The notes below the pieces were generated by a model that saw only the letters and a list, made by a program, of their open reading frames with translations, did not search any database and was not told where the DNA came from. From Zobellia uliginosa (GTDB taxonomy: Bacteria > Bacteroidota > Bacteroidia > Flavobacteriales > Flavobacteriaceae): a stretch of DNA of 64,000 bases. This document shows, in pieces, positions 8,877 to 18,494 of the stretch; position 1 is the stretch's first letter, and each line of letters starts with the position of its first letter. The DNA is taken from contig NZ_JAHKPY010000014.1 in assembly GCF_018860745.1 (NCBI RefSeq), positions 62,001 to 126,000 on the forward strand, read 5' to 3'. Made by a program: the position numbers and the translations under genes.

Positions 8877-9482
8877 ATGAAAGAAAAAATTTTAGACAAA
8901 GCCACAAACATGTTCTTGACTTTAGGGTTCAAGAGTGTTACTATGGACGATCTTGCCCATGAAATGGGAATATCTAAAAAAACCATTTACACCCATTATG
9001 CAAATAAAACTGCATTAGTTCAAGAATGTACCGGCAATCTTTTTTGTGAAATATCCGAAGGTATAAATCAAATTTGCTCGCTGCACAAAGATCCTATCGA
9101 AGAGCTTTACGACATTAAAAAGTTTGTAATGATTCATCTAAAGGGAGAAAAGTCTTCCCCGCAATATCAGCTCCAAAAGTATTATCCAAAAATTCATAAT
9201 ACACTAAAAGCTAAACAGTTTGGAGTAATGCAAGCGTGTGTGGTAAATAATATAAAGAGGGGTATCGATTACGGGATATACAGAGAAAATTTAAATATTG
9301 AATTTATCTCCCGGATATATTTTTCTGGTATAACCAGTATTAAGGACTATCAATTATTTCCAGAAGAACAGTTTCCATCCAACGCCTTAATGGACTATTA
9401 TCTAGAATACCATTTAAGAGGAATTGTTACGCCTAAAGGAAGAAAAGTTTTAAATGAAATTATAAATTCAAATCATGAATAA
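8877..9482 (+). CDS. TetR/AcrR family transcriptional regulator
   Basis: The 201-residue protein has a TetR N-terminal DNA-binding domain (about residues 1-50). The recognition region is seen in FKSVTMDDLAHEMGISKKT followed by IYTHYANKTALV. The remainder is a helical ligand-binding and dimerisation domain with no assigned ligand. It is the first gene of an operon with TolC, HlyD and RND components; its TAA stop (9480-9482) directly abuts the ATG of the TolC gene. The inverted repeat upstream suggests that it represses its own operon and releases on binding a pump substrate or membrane-stress signal. Confidence 0.9.
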   Translation: MKEKILDKATNMFLTLGFKSVTMDDLAHEMGISKKTIYTHYANKTALVQECTGNLFCEISEGINQICSLHKDPIEELYDIKKFVMIHLKGEKSSPQYQLQKYYPKIHNTLKAKQFGVMQACVVNNIKRGIDYGIYRENLNIEFISRIYFSGITSIKDYQLFPEEQFPSNALMDYYLEYHLRGIVTPKGRKVLNEIINSNHE

Positions 9483-10844
9483 ATGAAAAACCTATTTATA
9501 ACAACCATGGCTTTGCTTACAACTGTACTTTCAGTTGCCCAAGACCCTCCTGAAAAAACGTACAGTTTTACATTGGAAGAAGCTATTGCATTTGCTTTAG
9601 AAAACAATTACAGTGCAATTAATGCAGATAGAGACCTTACGGATGCCCGAAAACAAAAATGGGAAACTATTGCAGACGGACTTCCGCAAATTAACGGATC
9701 GGTAAGCTATCAAAATCAATTAAAGCAACCTGTAACCGTAATTCCCGCAGAATTTTTTGGTGGCGAACCCGGAACATATACAGATGTAATCTTTAGTCAA
9801 GCTCAGTCTGCTACGGCAACTGCCACTTTAACCCAAAAGATTTTTGATGGCTCATATATAGTTGGTGTACAGGCAACAAAGGCATTTTTGAGTTATAGTG
9901 TCAATAATGAAGAGAAAATGGACCAGGAGGTTAGAAAATCTGTGGTTGAAGCATATGGTAATGTGCTGCTAGCTCAAGAAAGTGTGGCCATTCTAGAAAA
10001 GAATAAGGCCGTATTGGATAAAAATCTTTTTGAGACCAGTAAACTATATGAAAACGGACTTGGTGACGAAGAAAGTGTTGAGCAGTTACAAATTACGCTA
10101 TCATCTGTAGAAAGCCAATTGAAGAATACCATTAGACTTGAAAATATAACTCGCCAAATGCTAAACCTTGTAATGGGTATTGCTATTGATGCTCCTACTA
10201 AATTGGAAGAGAATCTAGATAATCTTACCACAACTCAAATTGACTTTGGCCTAATGGAAGTAGATTTTGATATGGCTAACAATGTAGATTATAAATTGGC
10301 CATGAATCTTACTGAACAAAGGTATTATGAGTGGAAGCTGGCAAGAAGTAGAGCCCTACCAACCTTAAATACCTTTCTTAATTATGGTACTGCTGCTTAC
10401 TCAAATGATTTTAGTTTTTTTAAAGGTGAGCAAGACTGGTTTGACTCTTCAATATTAGGCGTTGACCTTACTATTCCTTTGTTTAGTTCCGGTAAACGTT
10501 CTGCAAGTACTGCAAGAGCCAAAATTGCCATGGAAAAAGCCAAAACCCAACTTTCCGAAGCGGAAGAATCTATAAGGCTTCAACTAGAATCTGCTAAAAG
10601 CGATTATATCCTTGCCATAGAGGAATATGAAACAGCAAAGCAAAATTTAGATTTGGCGGAACGTATCGAAAACAAAAACCAAATTAAATATTCTGAAGGT
10701 ATTGCCAGCAGCTTTGAGCTTCGCCAGGCACAAACCCAGCTCTATGATGCACAACAAGGCTACCTGCAATCTATGGTAGAAGTCATCAACAAAAAAACCG
10801 ATTTAGAGGTCATTATAAACGAACCCAATTCTAATCTTAAGTAA
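9483..10844 (+). CDS. TolC-family outer-membrane efflux protein
   Basis: The 453-residue protein starts with a signal peptide (MKNLFITTMALLTTVLSVAQ). Two long heptad-rich helical halves of the OEP/TolC fold follow, each with strand segments; a GLGDEESVEQLQ/LSSVESQLKN stretch and the second-half GIASSFELRQAQTQLYDAQQ are typical. It would form the trimeric outer-membrane channel of the tripartite pump encoded by the next two genes. It begins right at the stop of the TetR gene and ends 31 bases before the adaptor gene. Confidence 0.92.
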   Translation: MKNLFITTMALLTTVLSVAQDPPEKTYSFTLEEAIAFALENNYSAINADRDLTDARKQKWETIADGLPQINGSVSYQNQLKQPVTVIPAEFFGGEPGTYTDVIFSQAQSATATATLTQKIFDGSYIVGVQATKAFLSYSVNNEEKMDQEVRKSVVEAYGNVLLAQESVAILEKNKAVLDKNLFETSKLYENGLGDEESVEQLQITLSSVESQLKNTIRLENITRQMLNLVMGIAIDAPTKLEENLDNLTTTQIDFGLMEVDFDMANNVDYKLAMNLTEQRYYEWKLARSRALPTLNTFLNYGTAAYSNDFSFFKGEQDWFDSSILGVDLTIPLFSSGKRSASTARAKIAMEKAKTQLSEAEESIRLQLESAKSDYILAIEEYETAKQNLDLAERIENKNQIKYSEGIASSFELRQAQTQLYDAQQGYLQSMVEVINKKTDLEVIINEPNSNLK

Positions 10845-10875
10845 TTAAGATAAATAACATAACAAACTTATTACG

Positions 10876-12060
10876 ATGAAAAAAATACTATTCTTAGCAA
10901 CTACCGCCCTACTTTTTTCCGCTTGTGGTGGGAAGGACGCATCTGTTAATGACGTCATTGCGCAGGGAGATTTAGAGAGTATCCGAGCTAAAAAAAGTGA
11001 ACTTTCCGAACAACAGAAATCTATTGAAGACGAACTTCAAAAACTTGATTCTGTAATTAGCACCATGAGTCGCGATGAAAAGTTGCCTCTAGTAACTACC
11101 GTAACTGCTAAAGCGGCAAAATTCGATCATTTCTTAGAGCTTCAAGGAAATGTCAAAACTAAACAAAACGTTCTTGTATATCCTGAAATGTCCGGTACTT
11201 TACAACGTGTTTATGTTAAAGACGGACAAAGAGTAAGTGCAGGTCAACTATTGGCAACAATAGATGATGGCGGTATGAGCAGTCAATTATCTCAACTAAA
11301 AACTCAGGCCGAGCTTAGCAAAACTACTTTTGAGCGTAGAAAACGTTTGTGGGAACAAAAAATAGGTTCTGAGATAGAGTATTTGTCAGCGAAAACCAAT
11401 TACGAAGCTGCCGAAGATGCCATCAAACAAGCACAGAGTCAATTAGGAAAATCCACTATTAGAGCACCCTTTTCAGGAATTATAGATGATGTTATCAAGG
11501 ATCAAGGCACAGTAGTTTCTCCAGGTCCAGACTCTGAGGTTTTTCGTATTGTAAACCTTTCTGATATGTATATTGAGGTAGATGTTCCGGAAACCTATTT
11601 AGATGGTATTAAAGTTGGAAAAGAAGCCAAAGTATACTTTCCTGTTTTAGGCGATACAATAGTTACAAAAGTTAGACAGACCGGTAATTTCATCAATCCT
11701 AGCAATAGAGCCTTTACCATTGAAATTCCCGTTCCAAACAAAAAAGGAAATATAAAACCCAACCTTACGGCAAAGGTGAATATAAATGATTATACAAGTG
11801 AGAATGCCATTGTTATTCCACAAAGTATCATATCGGAAAATGCTGAAGGAGACCAATACGTTTTTATTGCCGAATTAGATGGTAGTGAGAATGAAGCGAT
11901 TTTGAAAAAGAGTATTATTCAGACCGGTAAAACACAAGGAAGTCAAATTGAAGTTTTATCAGGGATAAGTGATGGAGACTATATTATTGAAGAAGGTGCC
12001 AGAAGTGTTAAAAATGGCCAGAAGGTTCAAATTCTAAATGACGAGACCGATGAGCAGTAA
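10876..12060 (+). CDS. RND efflux periplasmic adaptor (HlyD/AcrA family) lipoprotein
   Basis: This 394-residue protein has a lipoprotein signal with lipobox LFSAC (Cys17). A predicted coiled coil at about 35-65 (KKSELSEQQKSIEDELQKL) precedes a split biotinyl-lipoyl domain (VYPEMSGTLQRVYVKDGQRV and STIRAPFSGIIDDV) around a helical hairpin. A beta-barrel and membrane-proximal domain end the chain. The N-terminal coiled coil before the lipoyl domain is an extra element, common in Bacteroidota adaptors. It bridges the RND permease and the TolC channel; the permease gene overlaps its 3' end. Confidence 0.92.
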   Translation: MKKILFLATTALLFSACGGKDASVNDVIAQGDLESIRAKKSELSEQQKSIEDELQKLDSVISTMSRDEKLPLVTTVTAKAAKFDHFLELQGNVKTKQNVLVYPEMSGTLQRVYVKDGQRVSAGQLLATIDDGGMSSQLSQLKTQAELSKTTFERRKRLWEQKIGSEIEYLSAKTNYEAAEDAIKQAQSQLGKSTIRAPFSGIIDDVIKDQGTVVSPGPDSEVFRIVNLSDMYIEVDVPETYLDGIKVGKEAKVYFPVLGDTIVTKVRQTGNFINPSNRAFTIEIPVPNKKGNIKPNLTAKVNINDYTSENAIVIPQSIISENAEGDQYVFIAELDGSENEAILKKSIIQTGKTQGSQIEVLSGISDGDYIIEEGARSVKNGQKVQILNDETDEQ

Positions 12061-15000
12061 ACAGCAAAAAAATGCTAGCAAAGAGTTTAGCCTTTCATCT
12101 TGGGCTATAGACAACCCTTCCGTCATTTACGTTATGATTGCCATATTCTTATGGTTAGGGCTAAAATCATATTTTGCGATGCCTCGCGAGGATTTTCCGG
12201 AAATTGTAGAGACCAAAATCTACATCAGTACCATTTACCCAGGTAACACGGCAGAAGATGTAGAAAGATTACTTACAGACCCACTTGAAGACCGTTTAAA
12301 GAACGTAAGTAACGTGGTAGAAGTAACCTCAACTTCACAGGAAGATTATTCTATCATCACGGTTGAGTTTGATGAGGAGTTATCCGTTGAACAAGCAAAA
12401 CAGAAAATAAAAGACGAAGTTGATAGCGAAAAGGCCAGTGAAGATTGGCCCACTTTTAATAACGCCAAAGTTGAACCTGATGTTTTTGACCTGAACCTTT
12501 CGGAGTCGTTCCCTATTATGAACGTGAATTTTACAGGAGATTATCCTGTAGAAAAATTAAAGGAATTTGCGGAGTATTTACAAGATGAGATTGAGGACCT
12601 TCCGGAGATCAAGGAGGTAAGCATTCGTGGTGCACAAGAAAAAGAGGTAGAGATTGCAGTAGATGTCTATAAGATGATGGCTTCTAAAGTTAGCTTTCAG
12701 GACATAATTAACGCGGTAAGCAACGGTAATTCCACTATGTCTGCGGGTAACATTCTCTCCGGAGGTCAGCGGCGCACCATTCGTATTTTGGGCGAAGTGA
12801 AAGATCCAAAGGAACTGAACGATTTTGTCGTAAAGTCAGAAAATGGGGCAATCTATTTAAAAGACATTGCCCAGGTAACTTTCTCCGAAGAAGAAAAAAC
12901 CACTTTTGCACGTGAATTCGGTACAAGTGTGGTTATGTTGGACATTAAAAAGCGTTCTGGGAAAAACATGATCGAAGCTACCACGAAAGTAAGGGAAATC
13001 GTTAAAAAGGAACAGGAAGCTTATTTTCCTGCTGATCTGAACATCACCATTGCCAATGATTCTTCGGGAAGAACTTTGAATCAGGTAGATGACCTTGTGA
13101 ATAATATCATTTTTGGTATTATCCTAGTGGTAACGGTACTGATGTTCTTTTTAGGATTTAGAAATGCTCTTTTCGTGGGCTTTGCCATTCCTATGTCCAT
13201 GTTTATGTCGTTCATGATATTGAACAACCTTGGCTATACCCTGAACACGATGATTCTTTTTGGGATGATCATGGGTCTGGGTATGATGGTAGATAACGGT
13301 ATTGTTGTAGTCGAAAATGTATACCGCTTAATGAGCGAAGGTATGTCCCGTACCGAAGCTGCTAAAAAAGGTATTGGTGAAATTGCATTTCCTATCATCA
13401 TCTCAACATTAACTACAGTAGCGGCATTCGTGCCTTTGGGTTTATGGCCTGGTATTTTTGGGCAGTTTATGATTTACTTCCCCATTACCTTATCTGTAGT
13501 TCTTGGTTCTTCACTTTTTGTTGCAATTTTCATGAACTCTATGTTAGTTTCCCAGTTTATGGAAATTGGCGAAAAAGAACTTACAGTAAAGCAGTTAATT
13601 AGAATCAGTACCATATTAGGTGGTTTTGGTCTATTTATCTTAATTTTTGGAGGGGCAATGAGTGGTTTAGGATCCGTAATGATTTTAACGGCCATCATGT
13701 TCTGGGTATATAAATATGCTTTGAAAAAATGGGCTATTAGCTTCCAAAATGGTGCTATGGTACGTTTTGAGAATTGGTACGAAAGACGAATCGCACACTC
13801 ATTACGAGGTAAGAACGTGTATTGGTATTTTGGAATCACCTTCCTTTTATTAATTGGTGTTTTTATGGCTTTTGGAGCATCTTTGGGTAGTGGCCGTACT
13901 AAAGTTGAGTTTTTCCCGGATAACAAACCAAACGAGATTTATGCCTATATCGAATATCCTCAAGGAACAGCAATAGATAAGACCAACAAACTTACCAAAG
14001 AGATTGAAGCTAGGGTTTTTGCTGTTGCCAATCAAGATAAATATACTAATGGTGATTATAACTATTTGGTAGAATCCGCAGTCTCGCAGGTGGGAGAAGG
14101 TGCAGGGAACCCACAAACGGATGGTGGTTCTTCGGCAGAAATGCCGCACCGTGGAAAGGTAACGGTATCTATGCGAGAGTATAAATACAGGGATGGCCGC
14201 GACACTGAAGTGCTTCGTGGGGAGATACAAGAGGCACTTACCGGAATATACCCTGGTGTTGCAATCTCAGTTGAAAAAGAGGCCAACGGTCCACCGGCAG
14301 GTTACCCGATAAATATAGAACTGGAAGGTAAGGATTATACGGAGTTGATCAATACCGCTGAAGATGTTAGAAACTTTATCAACACAAAAAATGTTGCCGG
14401 TATTGAAGAATTAAAAATCGATGTAAACAAGAGCAAGCCTTCTATGCAGGTGGTTGTTGACAGAGAGAAAGCTGGTGAACTGGGTGTTTCCGTAGGTCAG
14501 GTGGGACTTCAATTAAGACGTTCGCTGTTTGGTGAAAAAGCAGGTGTATACAAGCTTGATGGTGATGATTACGACATAAATGTTCGTTTCAATGAGGATA
14601 TTAGATATAACAAAAATGCCTTATTCAATCAGAACATCATTTTTAGAGATCCTTCAAATGGTCAGATAAAAGAGATTCCCGTTTCGGCAGTAGCCAAACA
14701 ACGAAATTCATCTGGATTTAGCGCCATCAAACATAAGGATAAGAAAAGAGTTGTAACCATATATTCTCAGCTAAAACCTGGTTTTAGTGATGCAGGTGCC
14801 ATTGTAGCGGAAATCCAAAAGGAGATGGATAATTTTAAGGGGCTTCCTGAAGATGTACAGATTGACTTTACCGGTCAGATTGAAGAACAAAATAAACAAA
14901 TGCAGTTCTTGGTAGGTGCATTCTTCTCTGGATTGGGATTGATTATGTTGATTCTAATTTTCCAATTTGGAGGTATCTCCAAACCACTTATCATTATGAT

Positions 15001-15556
15001 TGCTATCTTTTTGAGCTTCATTGGTGTGTTTGGCGGATTGATTGCTACTGGATGGTCTTTTGTTATTATGATGACCATGATGGGTATTATTTCGCTCGCA
15101 GGTATTGTTGTGAACAATGGGGTGGTCCTCCTAGATTATACCCAAATACTTATTGATCGAAAGAAAGTAGAATTGGGTCTTAACGATAAAGATTTAATTT
15201 CTTTAGAAGAGGTAACTGAAATCATTACAAAAGGTGGCAAGGCAAGATTACGTCCCGTAATTCTAACTGCTATTACCACCGTTTTAGGTTTAATTCCGTT
15301 AGCAATAGGTCTTAATATTGATTTCTTCTCATTGTTCTCTGAATTTGATCCAAAAATCTATATGGGCGGTGACAATGTTGTTTTCTGGGGGCCATTAGCA
15401 TGGACGGTTATTTTTGGATTGATAGTAGCAACCTTCCTAACATTAATTATTGTACCGGTGTTGTTCAATATTACCTACAGAATAAAAATTGCAGTATGGG
15501 GAAGAAAAAAGGAACGACCAGGAACAATAGAAAAAAGCTTAGAACCTACTGTTTAA
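12038..15556 (+). CDS. RND efflux permease (AcrB/MexB-like superfamily)
   Basis: At 1172 residues this is longer than the usual 1030-1050. The first transmembrane helix follows a short N-tail (about residues 27-45). Two repeats of six helices and two periplasmic loops are visible, with the helix-4 region MGLGMMVDNGIVVVENVYRL carrying acidic residues expected for proton relay. The extra length comes largely from an insert of additional hydrophobic segments near the middle (about residues 505-575). The gene overlaps the adaptor by 23 bases; ATG 12050 is an alternative start giving 1168 residues. Drug or lipid substrate specificity is not predictable. Confidence 0.93.
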   Translation: MTRPMSSKQQKNASKEFSLSSWAIDNPSVIYVMIAIFLWLGLKSYFAMPREDFPEIVETKIYISTIYPGNTAEDVERLLTDPLEDRLKNVSNVVEVTSTSQEDYSIITVEFDEELSVEQAKQKIKDEVDSEKASEDWPTFNNAKVEPDVFDLNLSESFPIMNVNFTGDYPVEKLKEFAEYLQDEIEDLPEIKEVSIRGAQEKEVEIAVDVYKMMASKVSFQDIINAVSNGNSTMSAGNILSGGQRRTIRILGEVKDPKELNDFVVKSENGAIYLKDIAQVTFSEEEKTTFAREFGTSVVMLDIKKRSGKNMIEATTKVREIVKKEQEAYFPADLNITIANDSSGRTLNQVDDLVNNIIFGIILVVTVLMFFLGFRNALFVGFAIPMSMFMSFMILNNLGYTLNTMILFGMIMGLGMMVDNGIVVVENVYRLMSEGMSRTEAAKKGIGEIAFPIIISTLTTVAAFVPLGLWPGIFGQFMIYFPITLSVVLGSSLFVAIFMNSMLVSQFMEIGEKELTVKQLIRISTILGGFGLFILIFGGAMSGLGSVMILTAIMFWVYKYALKKWAISFQNGAMVRFENWYERRIAHSLRGKNVYWYFGITFLLLIGVFMAFGASLGSGRTKVEFFPDNKPNEIYAYIEYPQGTAIDKTNKLTKEIEARVFAVANQDKYTNGDYNYLVESAVSQVGEGAGNPQTDGGSSAEMPHRGKVTVSMREYKYRDGRDTEVLRGEIQEALTGIYPGVAISVEKEANGPPAGYPINIELEGKDYTELINTAEDVRNFINTKNVAGIEELKIDVNKSKPSMQVVVDREKAGELGVSVGQVGLQLRRSLFGEKAGVYKLDGDDYDINVRFNEDIRYNKNALFNQNIIFRDPSNGQIKEIPVSAVAKQRNSSGFSAIKHKDKKRVVTIYSQLKPGFSDAGAIVAEIQKEMDNFKGLPEDVQIDFTGQIEEQNKQMQFLVGAFFSGLGLIMLILIFQFGGISKPLIIMIAIFLSFIGVFGGLIATGWSFVIMMTMMGIISLAGIVVNNGVVLLDYTQILIDRKKVELGLNDKDLISLEEVTEIITKGGKARLRPVILTAITTVLGLIPLAIGLNIDFFSLFSEFDPKIYMGGDNVVFWGPLAWTVIFGLIVATFLTLIIVPVLFNITYRIKIAVWGRKKERPGTIEKSLEPTV

Positions 15557-15576
15557 AATGTGGTTTTATTCCATGG

Positions 15577-15607
15577 AAAAACCCCGCCAATTGGCGGGGT
15601 TTTTGTT
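15577..15607. terminator. Bidirectional intrinsic terminator
   Basis: A GC-rich palindrome, CCCCGCCAATTGGCGGGG, is flanked by A-rich sequence on the left and a T run on the right. It lies between the convergent RND permease and TonB receptor genes and can serve both. Confidence 0.88.
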
Positions 15608-15627
15608 TATTCAAATTTGTAAATCTT

Positions 15628-18306
15628 TTAAAGTTTAAAGGTAACTCCTGCGTTAATTACTGTACCATTAAATCCAAATTGATTTACTTCCCAAGGATAT
15701 TTAAATCTACCTCCTAAATCAGTAACAAAGTCACCTTTAGTATCAATTTCATCCGGATATACGTTGAACAAATTATTAATAGAAAGTGATGCTGAAATTT
15801 TTTCGCTGAAATCGTACCCAACTATCAAATCTGTAATGACCTTACCTCCAAAAGTTTGATCAAAAGCAGCATCATCAGTAGGTAAAGGGCCATTTCCTAA
15901 ATCTGCTCCGTTAAGCCCGTTGCTAGAATGGCTCCAACTAACCTCTCCAAAATATGTATTATTCAGAGCCACATTAAATTTGCCGATATTATAGTCAAGA
16001 CCAAGTAAGACTTTACTTTTAGGCCTCGCCGATGTTATCCTTGATTGCTCTTTTCTATTAAAAATAATATAATCATTTGCAGCCAATAAAGGTGGTGTAT
16101 CAATTTGCCCTTCTATTTTTGTTTCATTAAAGTTGGCGGCCAAAGTAGCGGAAAGTACACCACTGCCTATTTTTATATTTCGATAGTTCAAAACAATGTC
16201 CACACCAGAGGTATTTGTATTAACCGCATTCACAAAGAATTTGAGACTTGTAATACTGTTATCATCAAGAATCTGTTCTATTGGATTTGTTGTGGTATCA
16301 TCTCCATCATTACCGATTTCTCCAGTAAAAAGTACTCGGTCATCTACTCTAACATTATAGAAATCCAAGGAGGCAGTAAAATTATTGATTAGTTCAAATG
16401 TTAAACCCGCAGAAATATTGTTTGAAGTTTCAGCAGTCAATTGTGGCACGCCCAATCCTTCTCTAATTACGGGATCAACATTGTTAAATGTACCTTGATT
16501 GGAAATAGTTCCTCCAGATACTAATGTTTGAATATTACTTAAGTAAATCTGATGTAAAGAAGGTGCTCTAAAACCTGTACTATACGAAGCTCTTAACGCC
16601 CCTTTTTCTCCCAAAGAATATCTTCCGTTCACCTTCCAAGAAACGTTATCTCCAAAATCACTGAAATCTTCATATCTGATTGCACCACCAATCAAAAATT
16701 GTTCCGTTGGCTCCCACTCTAAATCTCCATACACACCATAATTACTTCTTTTGGCAATAATGGCGTTTGCAGGCTGCAAACCAGGAAAGGATTGTGCTCC
16801 ACCTCCAAAATATGATGCAGGCTCACCAGCTTCCGCCGTGAAACGTTCCTCTTTAACTTCTGCTCCAAAAGCAATACTCACTTGACCTAGAATACGAGAA
16901 AAATCTAAATTAGCAAGTGTATTGCTAAACGAATATGCACCTACATCAAATGAAGTTGGGCTATTTGCTCCTAAATCAACATTAAGGCTGTTGTTAACTT
17001 CATAGTCAATAGCATTTCTACCATATGTACCGCTCAAATCGACATTAAAACCTAAAACCTCTCCTTTCACCCCTACTGTAGCATTATTATCTCGAACGTC
17101 TGTTTCAAAAGTTGGTTGAAAACCTTGATATTCTGAACCAGCTTCATGAAGCAAATTAAATGGATCAGCTATCCAATAAGGAGGTCTGTACAAGGCAAAA
17201 CTCTTTCCTTTTCTATACGTGAATCCTCCAAATGTATAAAACTCACCTTTCCCATTCTTGAATGGCACCCCTGCGTTAATAAAGATATCCGCTTTGTTTA
17301 ATTTAGGTTGACCAACAGTCATACCTAAATCTGAGTTAGCAGATAACCAAGAAGACCATGTGGGGTCATCTGCCGCAACTCCAAAAAGAACATCATCCCC
17401 TGGAGTACCAGCTCTGTTCGTTTCTTCTTGCTGATAATAACCTACTGTCAAATTTAAGTACCCACCATTATCACCAAGATTAATAGAGGTATTAACATCT
17501 GCACCAAGCTTAAATCCATCTCCTTCAGATGTAATACCAGATGTAACATTAACAGTAGTATACTCAACATTCTTATTCAAAACCATATTAATAACACCCG
17601 CAATTGCATCCGAACCATATTGAGCAGAAGCACCATCCCTCAAAACCTCTATTCTAGAAATTGCGGCGGCAGGTATACTCTTAAGGTCCACACCCACCTC
17701 ACCTTTACCAGGTGTATCATTGATATAAACCAAAGCACTTTGGTTCTTTCTTTTGCCATTAACCAAGACCAAAGTTCTACTTGGCCCCAAGCCTCTCAAA
17801 TCCGCAGGGTCAAAATGAGCTGTAGCATCCGAAACGGTTTGTGTAGTTGAATTAAACGAAGGTACTTTATACGTTAACATTTTATCAATGGTAGGCTGCC
17901 CAGTATTACGTAATTCAGACACCCCAATATTGTCAATTGGAACAGGGGAGTCTAACATTGTTCTAGGCTTCGATCTGTTACCCACTAAAATAACTTCATC
18001 AAGTGCAACTCCTTCTTGTAAAATTACATTTACTTCTCCTGCCTCAGCAAATTTTACCTCTTTAGTGTTGAATCCTATTGAAGAGAAAACTAAAACCCCA
18101 GGAAAACTATCAATTGCAATTTTGTAATTTCCATCAAAATCGCTTGTGGTTCCGTTCATGGTTCCTTTGGAAACGACGTTAACACCAGGAAGAGGCTCCC
18201 CATTTTGGTCGATAATAGTTCCTGTAATAGTTTCCTGGGCCAATATCGTTATCGGCAGTATTAAAAGTGCAAGGAAATATAACTTTTTAAGTAAAGCTTT
18301 CTTCAT
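15628..18306 (-). CDS. TonB-dependent receptor, large, substrate unknown
   Basis: The 892-residue outer-membrane protein begins with a signal peptide (cleavage near ILAQ). A carboxypeptidase-D-like domain with GEPLPGVNVVSKGT spans about 25-105. The plug follows (about 110-245: RTLVLVNGKRKN, EVLRDGASAQYGSDAIAGV). The beta-barrel ends FGFNGTVINAGVTFKL-like with a C-terminal aromatic-rich strand. No SusD partner is adjacent, so it is not a classical polysaccharide-utilisation pair. The TBDR plug with an RNGKRKNQSA-type loop resembles receptors of iron-chelate or small-organic uptake, but no substrate can be assigned. Confidence 0.88.
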   Translation of the reverse strand: MKKALLKKLYFLALLILPITILAQETITGTIIDQNGEPLPGVNVVSKGTMNGTTSDFDGNYKIAIDSFPGVLVFSSIGFNTKEVKFAEAGEVNVILQEGVALDEVILVGNRSKPRTMLDSPVPIDNIGVSELRNTGQPTIDKMLTYKVPSFNSTTQTVSDATAHFDPADLRGLGPSRTLVLVNGKRKNQSALVYINDTPGKGEVGVDLKSIPAAAISRIEVLRDGASAQYGSDAIAGVINMVLNKNVEYTTVNVTSGITSEGDGFKLGADVNTSINLGDNGGYLNLTVGYYQQEETNRAGTPGDDVLFGVAADDPTWSSWLSANSDLGMTVGQPKLNKADIFINAGVPFKNGKGEFYTFGGFTYRKGKSFALYRPPYWIADPFNLLHEAGSEYQGFQPTFETDVRDNNATVGVKGEVLGFNVDLSGTYGRNAIDYEVNNSLNVDLGANSPTSFDVGAYSFSNTLANLDFSRILGQVSIAFGAEVKEERFTAEAGEPASYFGGGAQSFPGLQPANAIIAKRSNYGVYGDLEWEPTEQFLIGGAIRYEDFSDFGDNVSWKVNGRYSLGEKGALRASYSTGFRAPSLHQIYLSNIQTLVSGGTISNQGTFNNVDPVIREGLGVPQLTAETSNNISAGLTFELINNFTASLDFYNVRVDDRVLFTGEIGNDGDDTTTNPIEQILDDNSITSLKFFVNAVNTNTSGVDIVLNYRNIKIGSGVLSATLAANFNETKIEGQIDTPPLLAANDYIIFNRKEQSRITSARPKSKVLLGLDYNIGKFNVALNNTYFGEVSWSHSSNGLNGADLGNGPLPTDDAAFDQTFGGKVITDLIVGYDFSEKISASLSINNLFNVYPDEIDTKGDFVTDLGGRFKYPWEVNQFGFNGTVINAGVTFKL

Positions 18307-18358
18307 TTTATATGTTTTGAATTAATCATTTTCCTACCAAGTTAATCAAGAATTACTG

Positions 18359-18366
18359 CAAAACTA
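18359..18366 (-). promoter_or_regulatory. Candidate -7 element of the TonB receptor gene
   Basis: On the minus strand TAGTTTTG matches TAnnTTTG and would give a leader of about 45 bases. No good TTTG is seen at the expected -33 distance, so this is tentative. Confidence 0.33.
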
Positions 18367-18466
18367 AAATATCTGTTAAATTTTAGCGTTTCCAAGGACA
18401 ATTAATTATGATATGATCAACTAAAACGATTGGCATATTTTTTTAGATGATACCATCATAACTTCT

Positions 18467-18474
18467 TACATTTG
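18467..18474 (+). promoter_or_regulatory. Candidate -7 element of aspS
   Basis: TACATTTG matches TAnnTTTG and lies 20 bases before the aspS start codon. The -33 half is not recognisable. Confidence 0.35.
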
Positions 18475-18494
18475 CTCTTTAAACCTATCTAATA

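Noticed and set aside
13474-13926. 150-codon minus-strand frame inside the RND permease gene
   Set aside because: Antisense shadow; the plus-strand frame has strong family evidence.
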